DNA from: Actinomycetota bacterium
Lineage (GTDB): Bacteria; Actinomycetota; Acidimicrobiia; Spongiisociales; ZC4RG35
Reading direction: 5' to 3'
DNA: 17,798 nt
Assembly (NCBI GenBank): GCA_022615295.1
Contig: JAKEHF010000047.1
Coordinates: 1 to 17,798 of the forward strand
This document shows positions 1 through 6,814 of the stretch, piece after piece; position 1 is the stretch's first letter, and each line of letters begins with the position of its first letter. The notes beneath the pieces were generated by a model that was not told the origin of the DNA, made no database searches, and saw nothing but the letters and a program-made list of their open reading frames with translations. The translations under genes and the position numbers were made by a program.

Positions 1-1
1 C

Positions 2-28
2 GATGTCGTGATCGAGGCGACGAATTGA
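2..28 (+). CDS. 3' tail of an upstream gene (partial, unidentified)
   Basis: In the second frame the first bases read as eight sense codons (D-V-V-I-E-A-T-N) followed by TGA at 26-28. This would overlap the TTG start of the S41 protease by four bases (TTGA), the same overlap style used at 11120 in the ABC operon. The fragment is too short to name a family. The support is only that a plausible peptide ends exactly at a coupled start, so it may be chance. Confidence 0.3.
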   Translation, partial: DVVIEATN

Positions 29-1401
29 GGCTCGTCGTCCTCGGGCTGACCGCGCTCCTCATGGGGTGCACCGCGATCACGACGACGTCCACGGTCGATA
101 CGACGGCGCCTCTCCAGAGCTCGACGGTCGTCGTTCCCACCACCGGTGCCGACGGAGCCCGCCCCCTGGCGACAGTCGGTTGCGACGACCCCCCTTCGGA
201 GGTGGCCATCGTGTGTGAGGCATACACGCTGATCATCGACAACTACGTCGACCCGCTCACCGGCGTCGAGCTGGCGGTGGCCGCCGAGGCGGGTCTCGTG
301 GGGCTCGGACCCGGCCTCAGTGAGGAAGCCCTGCTCTGTGCGGTTCCCGCCCCTCCGTTCGAGACCACCTGTGAAGAGGCTGCCGGGGCCGGTCTCGACA
401 ACGAGGGGACCGCCGAGGTCATCGTGTCGGCCATGGTGAGCCAGGCTCTGGATCCCAACTCCGCCTACTTCGACCCGGAGTCGCTGGCCCTCATCGACGA
501 GGAGGACGAGGGGGAGATCGAGGGCATAGGCGCCCTCGTCTCACCGGAGGACGAGACCATCGAAGGCGACAACAAGCAGTGCTCGGTGGTCTCGGTCACC
601 TGTCGCATCCTCATCGTGTCGACCATCGAGGGAGCGCCTGCCCGGGAGGCCGGTCTGAAACGCGACGACGTGATGATCGGTGTCGACGGGGAGTCGATCC
701 TGGGCTGGACCGTAGACGAGGTCACCAGCAGCGTCCGCGGGCCGGAAGGCACCGCGGTGACCCTCACCATCGACCGTGACGGGGAGATCATCGAGATCAC
801 CATGATCCGTGCCGAGGTGCGGATCCCGGTTCTGGACTCGGAGCTCTTCGGCGACACCGGCTATATCCGGCTCTACGTCTTCTCGGAGGTCGCCGACGAG
901 CAGTTCGCCGATGCGGTCGTCGACCTCCTGTCCGAGGGCGCTGACCGGCTCGTCGTCGATCTCAGAGACAACCCGGGGGGCCTTCTCGACACCGCGGTCG
1001 AAGTGGCCTCGGTGTTCCTCGAGGACGGAGCCGTGGTGGTGACCCAGGGTCCGGACGACGAGACGACCTACCGGGTGACCGGCGACGTCTTGGTGCCGGC
1101 CGGCATTGACGTCGACTTCGTCGTGAACAAGGGGAGCGCTTCTGCTTCCGAGGTGGTGTCGGCCGTGCTCCAGGAGCGAGGCCGGGCCACCGTCATCGGA
1201 GAGGCCACGTTCGGCAAGAACACGGTGCAGCAGCGGTTTGAGCTATCCAACGGTGGGGCGTTGCGGCTGACCATCGCCAGATGGCTGACTCCGGGAGGTT
1301 CAGACTTCGGCGGCACCGGGGTCACACCGGACGTCTCCCTGATCCTCGACCCCGATCTCGGCGCCGCCGAGGTGGTGGCGGCCGTGACCAGCGCCACCTG
1401 A
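25..1401 (+). CDS. S41 family C-terminal-processing lipoprotein protease with PDZ domain
   Basis: This is predicted to be a serine protease of the CtpA/Prc type, anchored on the outer face of the membrane and cleaving proteins near their C-termini. The first 15 residues form a lipoprotein signal with lipobox LLMGC (lipidated Cys15). A Thr/Ser-rich stretch follows, then the helical N-terminal S41 region (about 60-160), a PDZ domain (about 165-262) and the catalytic domain (about 270-455). The catalytic domain carries VDLRDNPGG (311-319), the nucleophile Ser373 in GSASASE, and Lys398 in FGKN. The 25-residue Ser-Lys spacing matches the family dyad. Three cysteine pairs (53/64, 105/116, 186/193) lie outside the cytoplasm and could be disulfides. 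The TTG start is chosen because it sits at the head of the signal peptide, has GAGG seven bases upstream and overlaps a possible upstream stop. The frame is open to the window edge, so an earlier start is not excluded. The substrate is unknown. Confidence 0.9.
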   Translation: MRLVVLGLTALLMGCTAITTTSTVDTTAPLQSSTVVVPTTGADGARPLATVGCDDPPSEVAIVCEAYTLIIDNYVDPLTGVELAVAAEAGLVGLGPGLSEEALLCAVPAPPFETTCEEAAGAGLDNEGTAEVIVSAMVSQALDPNSAYFDPESLALIDEEDEGEIEGIGALVSPEDETIEGDNKQCSVVSVTCRILIVSTIEGAPAREAGLKRDDVMIGVDGESILGWTVDEVTSSVRGPEGTAVTLTIDRDGEIIEITMIRAEVRIPVLDSELFGDTGYIRLYVFSEVADEQFADAVVDLLSEGADRLVVDLRDNPGGLLDTAVEVASVFLEDGAVVVTQGPDDETTYRVTGDVLVPAGIDVDFVVNKGSASASEVVSAVLQERGRATVIGEATFGKNTVQQRFELSNGGALRLTIARWLTPGGSDFGGTGVTPDVSLILDPDLGAAEVVAAVTSAT

Positions 1402-1409
1402 GCCACCCT

Positions 1410-1415
1410 TACACT
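1410..1415 (+). promoter_or_regulatory. Putative -10 box for hom
   Basis: TACACT fits the actinobacterial TANNNT -10 consensus. It lies 24 bases before the hom ATG in the short gap after the S41 gene. No convincing -35 is visible. A transcript starting here would carry a short leader containing the purine-rich GGAAGGG at 1431-1437. Confidence 0.4.
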
Positions 1416-1439
1416 GCCCGCCTCTCGTAGGGAAGGGCA

Positions 1440-2720
1440 ATGGTGAGCATCGGGGTCGGCATCCTCGGCGGCGGTACGGTCGGCGGCGCCCTGGCCACCC
1501 GTCTCCTCACCGAACAAGATGCCATAGCCGCCAAATCGGGTCTGACGCTCGAGCTGAGACATCTCGCTGTGCGCGACCCGGGCAAGCCGAGACCCTACGT
1601 CTTTCCACCCAACCTGATGACGACCGTGCCCGAGGAGGTCGTCGACGACCCCGAGGTGGACCTGGTGGTCGAGCTGATGGGGGGGCTGGAGCCGGCTGCT
1701 GGGCTGGTGATGCGGGCGTTGCAGGCCGGCAAGCCGGTGGTGACAGCCAACAAGGAACTCATGGCGACCACCGGTGCGGAGCTCCTCGAGGAGGCCGGCC
1801 GGCGCGGGGTGTCCCTTCTCTTCGAGGCGGCGGTGGGTGGCGCCATACCCATCATCCGCCCGCTGTCCGAGTCGCTCGCCGGGGAGCGGATCACCGAGGT
1901 CCTGGGGATCGTCAACGGGACCACCAACTTCATCCTCACGAGAATGTGCCAGCAGGCGACGACCTTCCGGGAGGCCCTCGCCGAAGCACAGAGTCTCGGC
2001 TACGCCGAGACCGACCCTACCGCCGACGTCTCGGGGGCCGATGCCGCGGCCAAGGCGGCCATTCTCGCCTCGCTGGCCTTTGGGACCTGGGTGGGTCGTG
2101 ACATGGTCCATACCGAGGGAATCGAGAGTCTGGACGTAGCCGACATCGGGTTCGCGGCCGACCTCGGCTATGTGCCCAAGCTTCTCGCCATCGCCAGCGA
2201 AACCGGGACCGGCATTGCCGTAAGGGTCCATCCCACTCTGGTGCCCGTCGGCCACCCCCTGGCATCGGTGAGCGGGTCGCAGAACGCCATATATCTGCGC
2301 GGGCCGGGCGTCGATGAGCTCCTCTTCGCCGGCCCGGGGGCCGGGGGTGGGCCCACGGCCACGGCGGTGCTGGGCGACATCATCGAGGTGGCCAGGGAGC
2401 TCCTCGCCGGGGCTCCGGCGCCCCCCCGGGTCCGTCTCGCCCCCGCCGGTCTCAGACCCGTCGCCGAGCTCGAGACCAGCTGGTACCTGCGTCTCGAGGT
2501 AGTGGATCGTGCGGGGGTCCTCGCCCGCATCGCCGGCGCCTTCGGAGACCTCGGAGTGAGCATCGAGTCGATGGTGCAGATCGGCCGTGGCGAGACCGCG
2601 ACCCTGATATTCGTCACCCACCCCTCACCCGAGTCGGGGAGTCGCCGGGCGATCGAGGCCCTATCCGGTCTCGACGTGGTTCGTCAGGTGGCCGCCGCCA
2701 TCCGGGTGCTCATCGCCTGA
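1440..2720 (+). CDS. hom: Homoserine dehydrogenase
   Basis: This enzyme reduces aspartate-4-semialdehyde to homoserine with NAD(P)H, the branch step towards threonine and methionine in the cytoplasm. The 426 residues match the bacterial three-domain form. There is an N-terminal Rossmann fold with GILGGGTVGG, and TANKEL follows the nucleotide-binding half. The catalytic domain has IVNGTTNFILTRM and the DPTADVSGADAAAK signature with the putative catalytic Lys205. A C-terminal ACT domain (about 345-426, beginning near LEVVDRAGVLARIAGAFG) is usually the site of threonine feedback. The ATG at 1440 is preceded by GGAAGGG. Threonine synthase and homoserine kinase, often adjacent in actinobacteria, are not in this window. 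The gene converges on msrA with only five bases between the two stops. Confidence 0.95.
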   Translation: MVSIGVGILGGGTVGGALATRLLTEQDAIAAKSGLTLELRHLAVRDPGKPRPYVFPPNLMTTVPEEVVDDPEVDLVVELMGGLEPAAGLVMRALQAGKPVVTANKELMATTGAELLEEAGRRGVSLLFEAAVGGAIPIIRPLSESLAGERITEVLGIVNGTTNFILTRMCQQATTFREALAEAQSLGYAETDPTADVSGADAAAKAAILASLAFGTWVGRDMVHTEGIESLDVADIGFAADLGYVPKLLAIASETGTGIAVRVHPTLVPVGHPLASVSGSQNAIYLRGPGVDELLFAGPGAGGGPTATAVLGDIIEVARELLAGAPAPPRVRLAPAGLRPVAELETSWYLRLEVVDRAGVLARIAGAFGDLGVSIESMVQIGRGETATLIFVTHPSPESGSRRAIEALSGLDVVRQVAAAIRVLIA

Positions 2721-2721
2721 G

Positions 2722-2737
2722 GGTCTCAGCCGAGACC
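2722..2737. terminator. Possible short hairpin between convergent hom and msrA
   Basis: GGTCTC and GAGACC form a perfect six-base inverted repeat around a four-base loop. It begins just after the hom stop and runs over the msrA 3' end. There is no T-tract. It is well placed to stop transcription from both sides, but a stem this short could be chance. Confidence 0.3.
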
Positions 2738-3367
2738 GGGATAGGCGAGACCGGTGTTGGCGTGACAACGGTATCCGTTGGGGTTCTTCCCCAGGTACTG
2801 CTGGTGATAGTCCTCGGCGTAGAAATACTCGCCGAGGGGCTCGATCTCGGTCGTGATCTCCCCAAACCCCCGGGACGACAGCACTCCTTGATAGACGTCG
2901 CGTGATCGCTTCGCCTGGTCGAGCTGCTCATCGCTGGTGGTGTATATCGCCGAGCGATACTGGGTCCCGAGATCGTTGCCCTGGCGGTAACCCTGCGTCG
3001 GGTCGTGGGTCTCCCAGAACACGCGGAGCAGTTCGTCGTAGCCGATCACCTCCGGGTCGTAGACGACCATCACCACCTCGGCATGACCTGTGCGCCCGGT
3101 GCACACCTCCTCGTAACTGGGATTCGGGGTGTATCCGCCGGCGTAGCCGACCGAGGTGGTGTAGACGCCGGGAAGCTGCCAGAAGCCTTCCTCGGCACCC
3201 CAGAAACAGCCCATGCCAAAGACGGCGACCTCGGTTCCCTCGGGATACGGGCCCAACAGTGACGTTCCGTTGACGAAGTGAGCGTTGGGGACCGGAATTC
3301 TGGCCTCCCGGCCCGGCAACGCGTCGCCAGGCACCGGCATAGAGGTCTTCCCGAACATCCCGAACAT
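2726..3367 (-). CDS. msrA: Peptide methionine-S-sulfoxide reductase
   Basis: MsrA reduces methionine-S-sulfoxide in proteins back to methionine, with electrons coming from thioredoxin. The 213 residues match the normal family length. Catalytic Cys54 lies in GMGCFWG, the general acid is probably Glu97 in TGHAEVV, and the family segments GGYTPNPSYEEVC and GYRCHANTG are present. Cys201 in the C-terminal tail is the likely resolving residue; the second C-terminal cysteine of E. coli MsrA is absent, and the only other cysteine is Cys89. The start is the ATG at 3367, which has AAGGAG five bases upstream. A longer reading to 3619 would run through the Rid gene and is rejected. The gene lies 23 bases downstream of the Rid gene on the same strand, so the two are probably cotranscribed as a stress-repair pair. 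Confidence 0.95.
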   Translation of the reverse strand: MFGMFGKTSMPVPGDALPGREARIPVPNAHFVNGTSLLGPYPEGTEVAVFGMGCFWGAEEGFWQLPGVYTTSVGYAGGYTPNPSYEEVCTGRTGHAEVVMVVYDPEVIGYDELLRVFWETHDPTQGYRQGNDLGTQYRSAIYTTSDEQLDQAKRSRDVYQGVLSSRGFGEITTEIEPLGEYFYAEDYHQQYLGKNPNGYRCHANTGLAYPGLG

Positions 3368-3372
3368 TGTCT

Positions 3373-3378
3373 CTCCTT
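3373..3378 (-). promoter_or_regulatory. Ribosome binding site fixing the msrA start
   Basis: On the minus strand AAGGAG lies five bases before the ATG at 3367. It decides the start against the longer upstream open frame. It also shows that this second gene of the unit is read from a leadered message, unlike its upstream neighbour. Confidence 0.7.
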
Positions 3379-3390
3379 CTCTCGTCACGT

Positions 3391-3774
3391 TCAACTGCCG
3401 ACGACCGCTTCTAGTTCCATCTCGATGACCCAGCGGGGGTCGAGGAGGGCGGCAACCACGACCATGGTCGCCGCAGGGCGGATATCGCCAAACACCGAAC
3501 CATGGGCCTCGCCGACTGCGTCCGCGAGGACCGGGTCGGTTATGTACATCCGGGTCCGCACGACCTGGTCCGGGCGGCCACCCGCCTCGGCCAGCGCGGA
3601 GAGCATGATCTCGATGCAACGTCTGGTCTGGGCCGACGGGTCAGGGTCAACCGAGCCGTCGGGCCATATCGGGGCGGTGCCGGCGACCAGCACCCTGTCA
3701 TCGACCCGCACGGCGCGGCTGAACCCGTAAAGGGGCTCGTAGGGCGAGCCCGACGATACGTTGCGACGCTCCAT
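3391..3774 (-). CDS. Rid (YjgF/YER057c/UK114) family protein lacking the RidA catalytic Arg
   Basis: The 127 residues form a single chorismate-mutase-like Rid domain. Visible family features are VRVDDRVLVAGTAPI near the N-terminus, QVVRTRMYITD in the middle, and the ending IEMELEAV. RidA proper deaminates reactive enamine/imine intermediates of PLP enzymes and needs an arginine in the PARS segment (Arg105 in E. coli). Here the matching segment reads RPAATMVVV, so the position is Ala102. The protein probably belongs to one of the Rid subfamilies without this residue, whose activities are poorly defined. The ATG at 3774 has no Shine-Dalgarno but is preceded at eight bases by a TACCCT box, fitting a leaderless message. 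The gene is first of a unit with msrA and divergent from the transglycosylase gene. Confidence 0.88.
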   Translation of the reverse strand: MERRNVSSGSPYEPLYGFSRAVRVDDRVLVAGTAPIWPDGSVDPDPSAQTRRCIEIMLSALAEAGGRPDQVVRTRMYITDPVLADAVGEAHGSVFGDIRPAATMVVVAALLDPRWVIEMELEAVVGS

Positions 3775-3782
3775 TCCGGCTC

Positions 3783-3788
3783 AGGGTA
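3783..3788 (-). promoter_or_regulatory. -10 box of a leaderless-type promoter for the Rid gene
   Basis: On the minus strand TACCCT (TANNNT) ends eight bases before the ATG at 3774. Transcription would then start at or within a base or two of the start codon. The same sequence and nearly the same spacing occur before yihY. Confidence 0.5.
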
Positions 3789-3837
3789 TCCACCGCGATG
3801 GGGGCGGTTTCCACTTCTCGCAGTGATACCCGTTGGT

Positions 3838-3843
3838 TAGCCT
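3838..3843 (+). promoter_or_regulatory. -10 box for the transglycosylase gene
   Basis: TAGCCT ends 11 bases before the ATG at 3855, so the message would have at most a few untranslated bases. It supports the ATG at 3855 rather than the in-frame ATG at 3798, which lies upstream of this box. Confidence 0.45.
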
Positions 3844-3854
3844 TGGGTGCCCCG

Positions 3855-4988
3855 ATGCGGTTCCGCACGCCCCCCACCATCGCCGTCCTCCTCGTCGTCT
3901 CGCTCCTCTCGACCCCCGCCGCCCTCGGTCAGGACCTCGAGCAGGCCGAGACGACGGCCGCCGATGCGGCGAGGACCGCGGAGACGGCGTCCGGTCTCGT
4001 GGACGAGGCCGTGGCCAACCGGGCGCAGATCGAGGTCGAGCTCGCCGCGAGCATCAGCCGGGCCAACGACCTGGCGTCGACGCTATCGGTGCTGGGCGCC
4101 TCACTCGACCGGCTCGCCGAGCAGATGGGCTTCGCCGACATCGAGCTTGCAGGGATCAAGGCACAGATCGAGGTGCAGGCCGTCGACGCCTACATGTCGG
4201 TGCTGGCCTCTCCCTCGTTGTCCCTCGTCGGCACCGGCTCGGTCGAGGAGGCCCTGGTGGTCTCGACCGTCGTCGAGGAGGTGGTCACCGACAATCGGGA
4301 GAATGTGGACGAGCTCTTCATCAAGCGGAGGAGTCTCGAGGAGCTGCAGCGCGTGTACCTTTCCCAGCAGGAGGAGTACGCCCGGCTCCAGGCGGAGGTC
4401 GACGCCGAGGTGGAGCATCTCGTCGAGCTCTACGGGGAGGCCGACGCGGAGGTGGCCGAGGCGGTACAGAGAGCCCGCGAGGCGGATCTCGAATACCGCG
4501 CCGCACTCGGCGCGGTCGACCTGGCCCGGGTGAGGGAGGCGGAGCGGGTGCGTCAGGACAACCGGGAGACGACGGACACCACCAGCCCACCACCCACCAC
4601 CGGGACGCCACCGACCACGACGGCGACGACACCCCCGACCACGGGTGGTGGGGGCTCGGTCCCCAGCAGCTTCCCGTCACACATCGAGCAGTGGAGAGGG
4701 CTCGTCTCGGAGCACTTCCCCGCATCACGTGTCAACGAGGCTCTGGCCATCATCCGGTGCGAGAGCAATGGCGACCCCGACGCCTACAACCCCTACTCGG
4801 GGGCCTCGGGCCTCTTCCAGTTCCTCCCCTTCACCTGGGCGACCACGGCGCCCAAGGCGGGGTATGGAGGGGCCAGCGTCTTCGATCCTGTGGCGAACGT
4901 CGCCACCGCCGCCTGGCTCGCCAACCGTTACCAGGAGCTCGGCCAGTACTACTGGCAGGCGTGGAGCTGTCGACGAGTGCTCGGGTAG
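3855..4988 (+). CDS. Secreted coiled-coil protein with C-terminal SLT (lytic transglycosylase) domain
   Basis: This is predicted to be an exported cell-wall enzyme that cleaves peptidoglycan glycan strands. With the start at 3855 it has 377 residues. Residues 1-26 form a signal peptide ending in TPAALGQ. Residues 27 to about 235 form a long Glu/Ala/Arg-rich coiled coil similar in style to the N-terminal regions of actinobacterial peptidoglycan hydrolases. A Thr/Pro/Gly linker follows (about 240-275), then the SLT domain. Glu303 in IIRCESNGDP is the expected catalytic acid, followed by NPYSGASGLFQFLPFTW. Cys302 and the cysteine in QAWSCRRVLG may pair. An ATG at 3798 would add 19 residues before the signal peptide and lies upstream of the promoter box, so it is disfavoured. 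The exact substrate, and whether the coiled coil regulates the enzyme, cannot be read from the sequence. Confidence 0.85.
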   Translation: MRFRTPPTIAVLLVVSLLSTPAALGQDLEQAETTAADAARTAETASGLVDEAVANRAQIEVELAASISRANDLASTLSVLGASLDRLAEQMGFADIELAGIKAQIEVQAVDAYMSVLASPSLSLVGTGSVEEALVVSTVVEEVVTDNRENVDELFIKRRSLEELQRVYLSQQEEYARLQAEVDAEVEHLVELYGEADAEVAEAVQRAREADLEYRAALGAVDLARVREAERVRQDNRETTDTTSPPPTTGTPPTTTATTPPTTGGGGSVPSSFPSHIEQWRGLVSEHFPASRVNEALAIIRCESNGDPDAYNPYSGASGLFQFLPFTWATTAPKAGYGGASVFDPVANVATAAWLANRYQELGQYYWQAWSCRRVLG

Positions 4989-4996
4989 ACCGCTCT

Positions 4997-5002
4997 TAGA
5001 CT
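4997..5002 (+). promoter_or_regulatory. -10 box for the cation exchanger gene
   Basis: TAGACT lies in the 24-base gap after the transglycosylase stop and ends 10 bases before the ATG at 5013. No Shine-Dalgarno is present in between, fitting a nearly leaderless message and an independent promoter for this gene. Confidence 0.45.
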
Positions 5003-5012
5003 CCCCCGACCC

Positions 5013-6332
5013 ATGGACGGACTACCCCACCCGAGACGTCAGATCGGCCTGATGCTCTCCGCCGTGGCGGTCACCCTGCCCGGGGTCTGGGTCGAGCTCT
5101 CCGGGTCCCATGTCGGCCCTGTCGTCGGCGCCTTCATCTTCGGAGTGGCCATCGTGGGAGCCGCCTTCATCCTCTCCTGGGCGGCCGAGGTGGTCCAGCT
5201 CGACGTCGGCTCCGGTTTGGCGCTGGCCCTTCTCGCCCTGATCGCCGTCCTGCCCGAGTACGCGGTCGACTTCGTCTTCACCGCCAACGCCGGGCGTGAG
5301 TTCGCCGAGACGGGTCAGGCCACCCGATGGGGGCCGCTGGCCCTGGCCAACATGACCGGAGCCAACCAGCTGCTCATCGGCTTCGGGTGGCCATTGGTGA
5401 TCCTCGTGGGGACCTGGCGGGTCCGTCGTGGAGGTCTCTTCCCCAGCCAGGCCGAGGGGTCGACCCCGACCGAGGTCCATCTGACCCGGAGCCAGACGGT
5501 CGAGGTGGCCTATCTGGCGATCGCCTCGATATACGGGTTGACGCTGTTCCTCAAGCCGAGCCTCAGCATCTACGACGCCATCGTCCTGGTCGGCATCTAC
5601 GTCGCCTACATGTATCGGCTCTCCGGGGCCTCCAGCCACGCCCCACATCTCGTCGGGCCCAGCGCCTACATCGCCATGCTCCCCCGGGGCCGACGCCGTT
5701 TCGTCAACTACCTCGGGTTTGCCATAGCCGGTGGGGTGATCCTGGCGGTTGCGGAGGCATTTGCGGAGTCGCTTGTCGACGTCGGCGAGGCCTTCGGTAT
5801 CAGCGAGTTCCTGCTCATCAAGTGGCTGGCGCCACTGGCGTCGGAGGCCCCCGAGCTGCTGGTGGCGGTCCTGTTTGCATGGAGGCTGGCGGCGCGAACC
5901 GGGATCGGAGCCCTGATCTCGTCCAAGGTCAACCAGTGGACCCTTCTTGTCGGGACCCTCCCGATCGTGTTCTCGATCTTCGCCGGGCAGGTCCACGGAC
6001 TCCCCCTCGAGTCGGTGCAACGGGTCGAGCTCTGGGTGACCGCGGCCCAGTCGGTGTTCGCCGTGGCCATCATCGCCAGTCTCACTGTCAGCCGGACCGA
6101 GGCGTGGGTGATGTTGGGTCTCTTCATGGCCCAACTCGGGGAGAGCTATCTCGCCGAGGTCGGCCACATCAGTGAGACCGCATCGGCAAACGCTCGGATC
6201 GTGGTCGGCTGCGTCTTCCTGGTCGCCGCGATCTGGGTGCTCCGCAGGGACGTCCGCAGACTCGGCCGGGCGGTCCGCGATGGCTTGCGGACACCATGGG
6301 CGGAGCTCGAGGCCGAGCACGAAATGGTCTGA
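5013..6332 (+). CDS. Cation/Ca2+ exchanger (CaCA) superfamily membrane protein
   Basis: This integral membrane protein of 439 residues probably exchanges Ca2+ or another cation for Na+ or H+. It shows the two alpha repeats that define the superfamily. The first runs over about 54-130, with LPEYAVDFVF (Glu82) and the helix cap ANMTGANQL (Asn118). The second lies around 265-320, with ASEAPELLVAVLF (Glu278, Glu281) and SSKVNQWTLLVGTLP (Asn307). These acidic and Asn residues are the usual ion ligands. About ten hydrophobic segments can be seen. The long hydrophilic segment between the first helix bundle and residue 160, and the charged C-terminal tail (RRDVRRLGRAVRDG), are probably cytoplasmic. 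The start at 5013 is supported by the TAGACT box; an in-frame ATG at 5052 is an alternative. The transported ion cannot be assigned from the motifs. Confidence 0.88.
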   Translation: MDGLPHPRRQIGLMLSAVAVTLPGVWVELSGSHVGPVVGAFIFGVAIVGAAFILSWAAEVVQLDVGSGLALALLALIAVLPEYAVDFVFTANAGREFAETGQATRWGPLALANMTGANQLLIGFGWPLVILVGTWRVRRGGLFPSQAEGSTPTEVHLTRSQTVEVAYLAIASIYGLTLFLKPSLSIYDAIVLVGIYVAYMYRLSGASSHAPHLVGPSAYIAMLPRGRRRFVNYLGFAIAGGVILAVAEAFAESLVDVGEAFGISEFLLIKWLAPLASEAPELLVAVLFAWRLAARTGIGALISSKVNQWTLLVGTLPIVFSIFAGQVHGLPLESVQRVELWVTAAQSVFAVAIIASLTVSRTEAWVMLGLFMAQLGESYLAEVGHISETASANARIVVGCVFLVAAIWVLRRDVRRLGRAVRDGLRTPWAELEAEHEMV

Positions 6333-6370
6333 GCCGGAGCCAAAGGGTTTCCTGCCGGCCGAGTTTCGCC

Positions 6371-6376
6371 TAAGTT
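6371..6376 (+). promoter_or_regulatory. Putative -10 box for the small membrane protein gene
   Basis: TAAGTT fits TANNNT and lies 24 bases before the ATG at 6401, in the 68-base gap after the exchanger gene. A GGAG sits just before the start, so this message would be leadered. No clear -35 is seen. Confidence 0.35.
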
Positions 6377-6400
6377 GTCATCGCCCCCGGACGGAGTCCA

Positions 6401-6805
6401 ATGCCCATATACGACGGTGTGATCACGATCGAGGGGGATCGTGTGCCCGTGATAGTCGGTGTCGAGCCCGACAGGCTCCGTCTATCGGCCAACGGCACCG
6501 AGATAGGGGAGTGGGTAGCCGGTGAATTCAAAATCGACCACCGTGGCGACGGGGTCTACACCATCACCGCAGACGACGAGACGATCGAGTTCGTCCCCAA
6601 CCGACCCGACCTGTTTGCGGCCGGGGTGGGCCGTGGTGAGGCCGTCGAGAGGTCCCGAGTTGCCGACCCCGAGCCGGAGCCGGTCCTCGGTACGGGCGAC
6701 GACACGGTCCCTCCGCCCCAAGCCCTGACCAGGGCGCTCTTCTACACCCTCGCCGGAACGACAGCGGCATTGGGTCTGTGGGCGCTGTACCGGCTGCTCT
6801 TCTGA
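6401..6805 (+). CDS. Hypothetical small tail-anchored protein with N-terminal beta domain
   Basis: I do not recognise a named family. The 134 residues divide into three parts. Residues 1-70 are rich in predicted beta strands with alternating charged and aliphatic residues (IEGDRVPVIVGVEPDRLRL, then GEWVAGEFKIDHRGDGVYTI and ETIEFVPNRPDLF). The pattern resembles a PH-like or small barrel fold, but this is only an impression. Residues 75-108 form an acidic, Pro-rich linker. Residues 110-133 form a single hydrophobic helix ending in LYRLLF, so the protein would be tail-anchored with its N-terminal domain in the cytoplasm. It follows the exchanger gene by 68 bases and converges on the next gene with nine bases between stops. 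It might associate with membrane components, but nothing here shows which. Confidence 0.75.
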   Translation: MPIYDGVITIEGDRVPVIVGVEPDRLRLSANGTEIGEWVAGEFKIDHRGDGVYTITADDETIEFVPNRPDLFAAGVGRGEAVERSRVADPEPEPVLGTGDDTVPPPQALTRALFYTLAGTTAALGLWALYRLLF

Positions 6806-6814
6806 GTGGTCGTC

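Noticed and set aside
1068..2621. Long antisense open frame (517 codons) opposite the S41 gene end and homoserine dehydrogenase
   Set aside because: It lies fully opposite two well-identified genes, shows no recognisable domain and has the Gly/Asp/Arg-rich composition expected from reading high-GC genes on the wrong strand.
3368..3619. N-terminal extension of MsrA
   Set aside because: It would overlap the Rid gene, has no family match, and a clear AAGGAG site precedes the ATG at 3367.
3798..3854. Earlier start for the transglycosylase gene
   Set aside because: It puts 19 polar residues before a normal signal peptide and lies upstream of the TAGCCT box.
5022..6320. Long antisense open frame (432 codons) opposite the exchanger gene
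   Set aside because: It mirrors the exchanger almost exactly; its hydrophilic Asp/Gly/His-rich product has no motif, typical of a complement of a membrane protein gene.
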